Below are positions 56,190 through 64,000 of a stretch of 64,000 nt of DNA, one piece after another. Source of the DNA: Telopea speciosissima (Eukaryota > Streptophyta > Magnoliopsida > Proteales > Proteaceae); contig NC_057920.1 in assembly GCF_018873765.1 (NCBI RefSeq), positions 48,534,828-48,598,827 of the forward strand, in the 5' to 3' direction. The first letter of the stretch is position 1. Every line of letters begins with the position of its first letter. The notes under the pieces are model-generated. The model had not been told where the DNA came from. It did no database searches and was given only the letters and a program-made list of their open reading frames with translations. Position numbers and translations under genes: made by a program.

Positions 56190-59100
56190 TGTTAAACCTG
56201 CCCCAGACTGACTGGAATTTTTCCTGAAGGACAGGAGCCTGTGACCAATCACCCAAACACATTGTGGAGTATCACCCTTGTGGTTAAATTCAGTGGGAAA
56301 CCTCCAAGGATGTCATCCAGGATACCTATGAGAAGATGGGTTGCTGACCCATGCAGCTGCTCTGTCCATAGCCTGATGTACAACTCCAACTCTAGGTAAT
56401 CTCTCTCCCACCCAAAAACATAGGGGCCATACCTATTCAGATGTGTATTTGGTCTTGTAATGGGTATTAGTGAAGTGTCTGAGTGTTAAACTTAACCCCT
56501 ATGCAAGCCCAAGGTAAATACAGCAGAGTTTCATTCTCTGGGTGATGCACTGGGCAATTGACCTAAACCCCTAGAGTATCTGAAACTAGTATTTTGGACT
56601 CCAGACACCTGGGAACCATGCATACAGCCTGTGGACACTCCCTAGAGGTAGATGGGAATTTTAGAAACCATTACCCACCTCTGAAACCAAGTGGACCCCA
56701 CCAATGCAGCTGGAATGGCTCTAAATGTACTAAAAAATGCATTCTTGGAAGGAGGGCTTATAGCCAAACAGGCCCTAAGTAGTTCAAAACTATAAATAGG
56801 AGGGGCCAGCCCTCCCATTTCGTTTTGCTGCCTCTACTGAAATAGAAAGAAAGAAAGAGAAGGAGAAGGAAGGAAGCAGGGATCAAGGATTGGTTTGGGC
56901 TTTAGTTTAGCTTCCCTACAAGTTCAGAGGTATGAACTACAGTCCCTAAACACTGCTGTCCATTCATGTTAGCTTCCAATTCTTATGCCAGACTGGTGTA
57001 TCTCTGGCCAGTAATGCTCAAAGCATCACCTGGATGCTTAGTAGGACTTTGGATCTTGCATGGATGAGCATTGCATGCAAGATCTATTCATTCAAAGATT
57101 GGATCTGAGGCTGTTACTGCAATTGAGATCGAAGTCAGTCTCTGAGATGAGCTGCACTGCAGACTTGCACCTAGATCGTGTTGTATGGGCATGGATCTCT
57201 GCATGCAAAGGGATTTCTTCGTGCCTTAGCATAAGACCAGACTTCTTGTAAGTAAATACATGTAATTCATGCCTTGCATGCAACCAAAGCTGGATCCAAA
57301 GCTTGAGCTCAGCCATGACAACCATTCTCTATGTTGTCAGAGCTCACCCCAGCTTCCAAATGGGTAACTTGACCTTGAACCCATTAGGATCAATCCATTT
57401 AGCTCTATTTTGGGTCCACAAACATCCTAGTATCTTCCCTGATCAAAATCATGGCCAGGCCTGCAGCAAAATCCAAAAAATCTAAGCTAAATCTCGTGTT
57501 AGAAAGGCTCTGGGCAATTGACCCAAACGCCCAGAGTTGCTGTTTGGGCTCAGATGTAATTTTGGCTTTTTGGACCTTCACCAATAGGTCTAGAACAGCA
57601 TGGGGAGGATGAAAATGACAGAAAAACCCTTCCCCATTGGTCCTTGCTGTCATCCACACCTTGGGTGCTCAAGTGGGCCCCACTGAGCTAGGGAACCACA
57701 CACAGACCTAGTCTCACTTGGGCTGTGAACCCTTGCACTGGTTTATGAGATTGGTAGGGCCATGTATAGGCAGACCATGCTGTGAAAATACCATGATAGG
57801 TGAACCCTGCATCTCTGGATGATGCACTGGGAGATGGACCCGAAATAGTACAAGACCTAGAGAATTCTAAGTAATACCTATATATGCAGAGTCGAGTCCA
57901 ATTAAACCTAGACCAACTCCAGGACACTAATATAATCTTGAACATTGTTTGACATACTTTAATGATCCGGTTAACTAGGTTTTGACCCCGAGCTCGAGGT
58001 GCAATGTCAGATACCGACCGAGATCGAGCTGACTGCTGAGTAAGTGGGACTAGAATAAGGTGAGTAAAATTACACCGTGTGTGTAAATGTAACATGACTA
58101 ACGAGTCATGACAAATACAATAATGCTATTTACTCTGTTCATTTATTTCAATTGCTTTATATTCTGTTAAATATTGAATTCTTGACTGTTGGGTATTGAG
58201 AATGAACAATGATGCTTGTATGTGAACTGCTAGATCAGATGCCGTAGTCAGCTTGGAAATGAGGCATTCGGTTGACACCACCCGACTCATACTATGCCAT
58301 ATAGAATGCATTAGGCTAGAGTATCATCACCAGTGCTACGAACCCTTACCAATAGGGGTTAAGGTGTTGGATGTTTGTGAGAGTACCTATATGAAAGAGA
58401 AAAAGGAATAGAATTGTTTTGCACCGAAAAAGGTGATTATGTGGCTAAATGCCAGCAAAAGGAAAAGGTTATATTGAATTGATGATGGGTGCCTCACAGA
58501 TTAATCCCAAAGGGCTGGTCGGGCTGACCATGGATAGCATGCTGGAGCTGATCGGTCCACTCCGACAACTCAATGGGTGTATCGTGGGAAGGGGTTAAAA
58601 GCCCACACCAGCGATACATGTATTGGGGATTGTAGTAGCACTTTTACCTGCCTTAGTTGTGATGTTAGGTGGCTAATAAATAAAATGATCTGCATTTCAT
58701 GTAGGACTCATTTGGTTGTGCTTGCATGTGCATGCATGGTTATGTTTCATTCACGGGCTTGGTGGAGCTCACACTCTTGTATATGCTTTTGTTAGATGAT
58801 CCTGTAGGTGGATGTTTCAGTGGCGGGGGGCTCATCTCGCGGAGGTGGGCCATGGTTATTATGACTGTGTTGGTGTGGACCCGGATGGAGGTCATACCTC
58901 TGGTGCGAGTCTTTTCTGTGATAGTTGATGAGGACCCGTGATGGGTGGGCATCGGACTCTACTTCTGACCGTGGGATTCTTTTGGTTGTAGTTGGGGATC
59001 CCCTTTTGTATAGCTTTATTTTGGGGCTCGGGTTGCCTTGCCCTATTTATATTCTTTTGTAAAGCTTGGTTGGAAAGAGTTGGGACTGCTGGTGAGAGAG

Positions 59101-59329
59101 AGAGAGAGAACTGGTACAATGATGGCTGTATTTATCTTTAGTTTTTTTTTTATGTTTAATGTAAATATTAGTTTTCCGCAGCACTCTGTGATCTATTTTA
59201 TACATTATTGTGGATGTGTGTGTTTGTGAATGGTATTAACAGCTTCTAGATCCTTGGGGTTTGACGGATTGCTATCGTGCAATTCGGGTCACCTACCTAA
59301 TCCTCCCAGGGGTGGTTTGGGGTGTGACA
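56190..59329 (+). mobile_element. Sibling chromovirus solo LTR nested in the 3' LTR
   Basis: It starts TGTTAAACCTGCCCC and ends GGGGTGTGACA, 3140 bp. It is flanked by GGACG at 56185-56189 and 59330-59334. The TATA box is at 56791-56798. Removing it restores one LTR of about 3.14 kb on either side, the same length as the insert. It has no internal genes. A hairpin motif in its U3 is near 56535-56576, with related ones near 57508-57538 and 57812-57835. Confidence 0.9.
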
Positions 59330-59334
59330 GGACG

Positions 59335-62104
59335 ATTGGCCCAAAGCTCCAGTGAATCGTCCAGTGATGCCAAAACTTGCACTTTTCCATTCTAGGATTG
59401 TGGGAGCTGCACCTACTGCCTTCAAACACCTCCAATAGGTACTTGGGAATTTTAGGAACCAAACCCCCCTCTTGGAATCCATATGGGCCCCACCTAAGTA
59501 GCCAAACTAGGCCAAAATTACCTTAAAAATGCATCCTCATTAAGGGGCTGCCTTACGAAATAGACCTTAGTTTTATAGAAATTATAAATAGGGACCCAGC
59601 CCATTTTAAGACATTTAAACTGTTCAAAACCGTGGATAGAAGGAAAATAAGAGAGAAAGAGAAGAAGAAGAAGGAAGAAGAAGAAGGAGAAGGAGAAGGG
59701 AAGATTGAAACCTTGGAGCTTGGCCAGATCTTCCACGGCCCTAAGGTAACCCCTCCAACCTTAGAACAACCCTCTAACCATGTTTCAAATCTGGTTCTTT
59801 GATTTGAACCCAAGTCCTGAGCATACATGGTTGTCTCTGTAGGAACTCCTATAAGATCACTGCCTGGAGCTTCAGAAATGCTTAGATCTTACATGCATGG
59901 GTAGTTCTAGGGGTTTTATATATGATTACACTGCCATAGCTTACTGATACATGCATTCTTAGTTTCAACGATACATTTAGCTTGACTCCATGCCTGATCA
60001 TGCATGCAAACCATTGACAGTGAGCTGAATGCATAGATCCTTGCATGCATGAGCAGATTTGTATTCTAGGGCTTTAGATTATAGCTAAAATGCACATGCA
60101 TGCTTTCTGTTATGTGTGTAGATAAGGTTTGAATGGTTGCATGTTCAATCTCAGCCTTCCTAGCTTGAATTACTTGATGGCAGAACCCAATCCAGCAACC
60201 TATTGGTAAACCCAATTTGGAAATCCCTAAGACCAATGCAAAAGCTTAATCGTAGGTTATGCTATCCCCAGAACTCATCCCAACTTGCATTAGGGAGGAA
60301 ATCTGTTGCTGAAATCAAGATTTGAGCAAGAAACTCGTGTTCTACAGGCACTGGAGCATGCACTGGACGTTTGGTCCAAACGTCCTATGCTGCTGTTGAT
60401 GTCTGATTTGATTCCAGCCTGTTTGATCTGCACCCGCAGGCCTTGGACTATGTTGGGGGCATAAAAATTATCCTAAAATCATACCCCAACCATCCTTGGT
60501 GTAACCATGTCTTGGGTGTACCAATGGACCCAAAATGGGGATCAAAACCCACACTGTAAACCAAGCCAGACCTGGAACAGAACCATACTTCTGTTCCCAT
60601 TTTTGTTGAATAATGTTTGAGCAAACCTAAACCAAACTTGGAACTCTAAGACCCTTTATAGATAATATTTAATATGTTCTAATGGTCCGGTCAACTTAGG
60701 TTATAACCCTGAACACAAGGTGCTGTTTCAGACACCGATTGGGACAGAGCCGGCTGAAGGACAAGTAGGATTGACACAAGGTGAGTGGAATTACACCATG
60801 GTTGTAGGTGTAACATGACTGATGAGTCATGACAACAACAACAGCAATATTTACTATTTTAAATATTAAATTGCTTTATATTCTTATTTGTTTCTAATTC
60901 GTATCTGTTGGATATTGGAATTGAATAATAATGATATACTTGTGAAACTGTTAGAATAGATGTTGTAGCCGGCTTGGAAATGAGGCATGTGGTAGCCCGT
61001 AAAATAGGATGTGATTGACACCACTCGACTCATACTATGCCATATAGAATGCATTGGGCTAGAGTATCATCACCCGTGCTACAAATCCTTGCCAACAGGG
61101 GTTAAGGTGTTGGATGTCTGTGGGAAAACCTATATAAAGGAAAAATAAAAAGCGAAAAAGGAAAAGAAATATGTTACACCAAAAAGGTGATTATTTGGCT
61201 GAATGCCAAAGAAAGAAAAATGTTATACCAAAATGGTGAAGGCTGATTTTACAGACTAATCCCAGAGGGCTGGTCGGGCTGACCATGGAGAGCATGCTGG
61301 AGCTGATTGGTCTTTTCTTTTTTTTTTTTTTTTGGTAGAATGACTGGTCCTCTTTGACAACTTAATGGGTGTATCGCGGGAAAGGGTTAGAAACCCGCAC
61401 CAGGGATACATGTATTGGGGATTGTAGTAGCACCTCTACCAGCCTTAGTTGTGATGCTAGGTGGCTTAATAATAAAAAGAACCTCATATCATATAGGACT
61501 CATTTGGTTGTGCTTACATGTGCATGCATGGTTATATTTCATTCACGGGCTCGGTGGAGCTCACACTCTTGTATATCTCCTTTTTTCTTTAGATGATCTT
61601 ACAGGTGGACGTGATGTTGGTTGGGAGGCTTATCACGAGCAGGAAAGTGATTTTGATTATGACTATGTGGGTGTGGACCCGGAAGGAGGCTATCCCTCTG
61701 GTACGGGTGATCTCGGTGACTGTTGAAGATGGCCCATGAAGGACGGCAGTTTACTAACTTCTAACCTTAGGGAATTCTTTTTGATGTATATACTTATCTA
61801 CTAACTTTTCCCTTTTTGTATAGCTTGGGTGGGACTTCTGTTGTCTGCCCCTTTTGTTATTTTATGAGCTATTGGTTGGAGGTGTGGTGAATGTCCGAAT
61901 GGTGGTGTTGAGAAATAATTACTGTATGGCTTGTATTTTAAACTTGAAAGTTTATGTAAATATTAGTTTTCGCTGCACTTTGTAATTATGTTTTATCCAT
62001 CATTATGGGCGTGTGTGTTTGTGAATGGTATTAACAGCTTCTGGATCCTTGGGGTTTTGCGGATTGCTACCGTTCAATTCGGGTCACCTAGCTAATCCTC
62101 CCAG
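59335..62104 (+). repeat. Chromovirus 3' LTR, right piece, end missing
   Basis: This continues the left piece in the hairpin motif and has its own TATA box (TATAAATA at 59583-59590). It matches the nested sibling through the purine-rich leader and the 'GGTGGAGCTCACACTC' block. It stops at 'CTAATCCTCCCAG' (62104), about 20 bases before the expected GTGTGACA end, so its terminus is lost at the junction with the next sequence. Confidence 0.85.
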
Positions 62105-62389
62105 TTACCAATGAACAAGAGATGTCAGTGCAATCACAGTACATAAATTTGTATTTGTAAAATAAAAAAGTAAGAGTATGACATTGCATACATACTCATC
62201 ATCAGCCGATACTGATCATTCAATTCGACATATTATCGTCATCTGAACTTGCAATTTCATTGTTTAGTTCGATGGGTTTTGAACTATCACTAATGCTATA
62301 TCGGACCTAGTCCACCTAAAATCTGTGTCACCTTCATGCTCTGAAAGTTGCATATATTGCCTACATTGTATTGTAGTCTATGTGTATGC
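62105..62389. other. Spacer between the chromovirus LTR and the CACTA gene
   Basis: AT-rich. It probably includes the 3' end of the minus-strand transposon transcript. A CACTA terminal inverted repeat was not recognised. Confidence 0.5.
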
Positions 62390-62932
62390 CTAATTCGGAG
62401 AATCATTTTTCTCACCTTCCAAGTCATAGGTATCTCTAATCTTGGTAGTTACGGCAATGTACCAATCTGACCTTCGAGGATCTGACACATAAAACACCTG
62501 CTCCACTTTTGCAGCAAGGACAAATGGCTCATCATTCACATTTTCACCACTATATTTCAAGTGAATAAAATTTACAAGTGTAAACCAGAGCTCATCTTTC
62601 TCCAGTCCCCTCTCAGGATGAGCCCACTCACACTTAAATAACATTACTTTGAGATCCCCCGAGTATTCCAATTCTATTACTTGTTTTAGAATTCCATAAT
62701 AAGTGACATGTCCCTCAATAGGATGCTTGTCCTTCTGACTTGAAAAGCTATTGGTCAATGCAGTTATGAGGACCCCACTATTCTGAGTTTTTCTATTAAT
62801 CCCATGCACCTTAGTATGAAACCTGGTCCCTTTAATAATGTATCCCATATAGCTTCTTGCCTCAGAGTTAGGACCTCTAGCTAGACATTTGATGTGCTCA
62901 GGTACCTCAATCCTATTTTGACGAAGTTTCAA
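62390..62932 (-). pseudogene. CACTA-transposon DUF4216-type domain
   Basis: The minus-strand frame is open for 180 codons. It has 'ARSYMGYIIKGTRFHTK', 'VTYYGILKQVIELEYSG' with 'VMLFKCEW', and 'PFVLAAKVEQVFYVSDP'. These blocks match the DUF4216 domain found at the C-terminal side of TNP2-type proteins of plant En/Spm (CACTA) transposons. It probably forms the last exon of the transposase gene whose upstream part starts at 63972. It has no stop, but the gene as a whole seems to need a shift upstream. Confidence 0.85.
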
Positions 62933-63236
62933 TATCTGATAATATAAAATGGGTTAAAATAAAATTAAAAAATTTCTTAACAAATTTCCATATAGTAGAT
63001 TATTGAAACTTTTACACTTACATGCTCATTGAACCATTTTGGAAAGTCCCTATCATGCAAATCCATAACCTTCTTGGGACACAAGAGCTATGACCTAATT
63101 GCCTTTCGATTTCTTTCAGGTGGAGTTTAAAATTGAGTGAGGCCAAAAAAAAGTTATTCAATTACACTTAACCATATAAATATCATATACAATATTGAAG
63201 AAACTAGCAAAATGGAATCCCATCTCTATTTCGTAC
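62933..63236 (-). other. Intron or linker of the CACTA transposase gene
   Basis: This region lies between the DUF4218-like and DUF4216-like exons on the minus strand. A short coding-like piece (around 63020-63125, 'LHLKEIERQLGHSS') and splice-like sites suggest a small exon. Confidence 0.4.
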
Positions 63237-64000
63237 TTACTCTTGATATTCATTTATTTCATTGTAATGGACTAGCACACACCGATGTGCTTGATTCCTT
63301 TCTCTCATTTCGAGATGCAATAGTTCACACTTCCTTAGGGGCCAACCTATGCTTGAGAATATGGAATATGGGTCTTCTACATCCAATGAAACATCATTCC
63401 TACTTGGCCAATTCAACCTCGTTTCAACACCTTCAAAGTATCTAGAACAAATTATTAAATACTCTTCCGCAATATATCCTTCTGCTATTGAGCCCTCTGG
63501 CCATCTAGTATTGCGAACATAGTCTTTAAGTTGTTTTAGGAACTTACACAAATCAACATTTGTGACGAATATTATTTAGCCACGATTTTTATAGAACATG
63601 AATAAGATGTATTACCATACAACGTAATAACTAAACACTAACCTTTCTATTGGATACATCCAACGATAATGTACAGGACCAGCCAAGCTCGTGGGCTAAA
63701 TGAATGATCAAATGCACCATAACATCAAAAAATCCTGGTGGAAAATACCTTTCAAGGTTACACATTGAGACAACACTTTGGTCAAGCCTCTTGAAATCCT
63801 CCTCCGAACCAACTTTACTACATAAATCCCGTAAGAACTCACGTACCTCTATCAATATTTTACCAACATTCTTGGGCAAAACACTATGCAAGACGACTGG
63901 AAGAAGTTGATGCATCATAATATGACAATCATGGCTCTTTATTCCTGATATTATCCTCTCCTTGACTTGCACATTACGTGAGATATTACCAGCATAGCCA
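63237..64000 (-). pseudogene. CACTA-transposon TNP2 region, DUF4218-type domain (runs off the window)
   Basis: From the right edge, the minus-strand frame gives 'HDCHIMMHQLLPVVLHSVLP' and 'CNLERYFPPGFFDVMVHLIIHLAHEL'. After an intron-like gap (about 63610-63552) it gives 'DYVRNTRWPEGSIAEGYIAEEYLIICSRYF'. This is the DUF4218 domain of TNP2-type CACTA transposases. Near 63680 the family-like 'GPVHYRWMYPIER' reads in another frame, because of an extra G. The site is therefore frameshifted or the gene is damaged. The rest of the transposase is beyond 64000. Confidence 0.88.

Larger units (their letters stand above)
30950..62104 (+). mobile_element. Tekay/Del-like chromovirus (Gypsy), 5'-truncated, hosting a nested SIRE-type element
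   Basis: Native pieces are 30950-34731 (gag, protease, reverse transcriptase, RNase H, start of integrase), 54724-55822 (rest of integrase, chromodomain, polypurine tract) and the 3' LTR (55823-56189 plus 59335-62104). The two coding parts join at a 5-bp duplication AGGAT created by the nested Copia insertion. The chromodomain near the end of pol and the LTR type support the Tekay/Del clade of chromoviruses. Many stops and shifts show it is old and inactive. It has no 5' LTR. Confidence 0.85.

Noticed and set aside
55823..56560. Apparent 367-bp tandem duplication at the start of the chromovirus 3' LTR (TGTCAAACC then TGTTAAACC).
   Set aside because: The 5-bp repeat GGACG at 56185 and 59330 and the matching lengths show that it is a nested solo LTR, not a tandem duplication.
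58577..61726. Paired ORFs (58577-58795 and 61369-61596, and others) that look like a duplicated gene.
   Set aside because: They are equivalent positions of the nested and outer chromovirus LTRs.

Overview
The window is nuclear DNA from a flowering plant with a large, transposon-rich genome. The evidence is plant-specific retroelement lineages (Tekay-type chromovirus, Athila, SIRE-type and other Copia, L1-type LINE), a CACTA transposon with DUF4216/DUF4218-type domains, and one spliced gene of the gamma-glutamyl peptidase family. No tRNA, rRNA, CRISPR array or bacterial-type operon is visible. The species cannot be named from this sequence.

Only one locus looks like an intact host gene: a four-exon class-I glutamine amidotransferase on the minus strand (19858-21395; 269 residues; triad Cys102, His195, Glu197). 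It has a TATA box and a small fold-back element in intron 2. Nearly everything else is transposable-element sequence, most of it broken by stops or frameshifts.

Layout. 1-1334 is the end of a Gypsy LTR, with a primer-binding site just after it. 1902-3036 (minus) is a broken gene of a family I call the LPYGR family, after its conserved NLPYGRLLT motif; it probably equals the Pfam 'putative plant transposon protein' domain PF20167. 4640-11405 (minus) is an L1-type LINE split by a 3.5-kb Gypsy solo LTR (4900-9646), which is itself split by a SIRE-type solo LTR (7793-9075). 12050-19680 is a Copia element whose protease region holds another 3.2-kb Gypsy solo LTR (13149-16327). 19858-21395 is the host gene. 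21960-28115 holds Copia LTRs and remnants, including a truncated LINE with an 18-bp target duplication. 28393-29581 (minus) is a second LPYGR-family gene. 30950-62104 is a deep nest. A Tekay-like chromovirus (30950 to 62104, no 5' LTR) is split by a SIRE-type Copia (34732-54723, TSD AGGAT). That Copia is split by an Athila element (37489-48117, TSD CATAC). The chromovirus 3' LTR is split by a sibling solo LTR (56190-59329, TSD GGACG). 62390-64000 (minus) is part of a CACTA transposon.

Two patterns stand out. First, the SIRE-type element carries an LPYGR-family gene downstream of pol, where other SIRE elements have an env-like ORF. That gene has its own TATA-like box and a cluster of palindromes matching those in the element's LTRs. 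Two stand-alone LPYGR genes in the window have a similar arrangement, with fold-back clusters, a TATA-like box and an apparent 5'-UTR intron. Second, several unrelated LTR families each have their own short inverted-repeat motif at a comparable place upstream of the TATA box. At least one insertion landed inside such a motif and another landed inside a TATA box.
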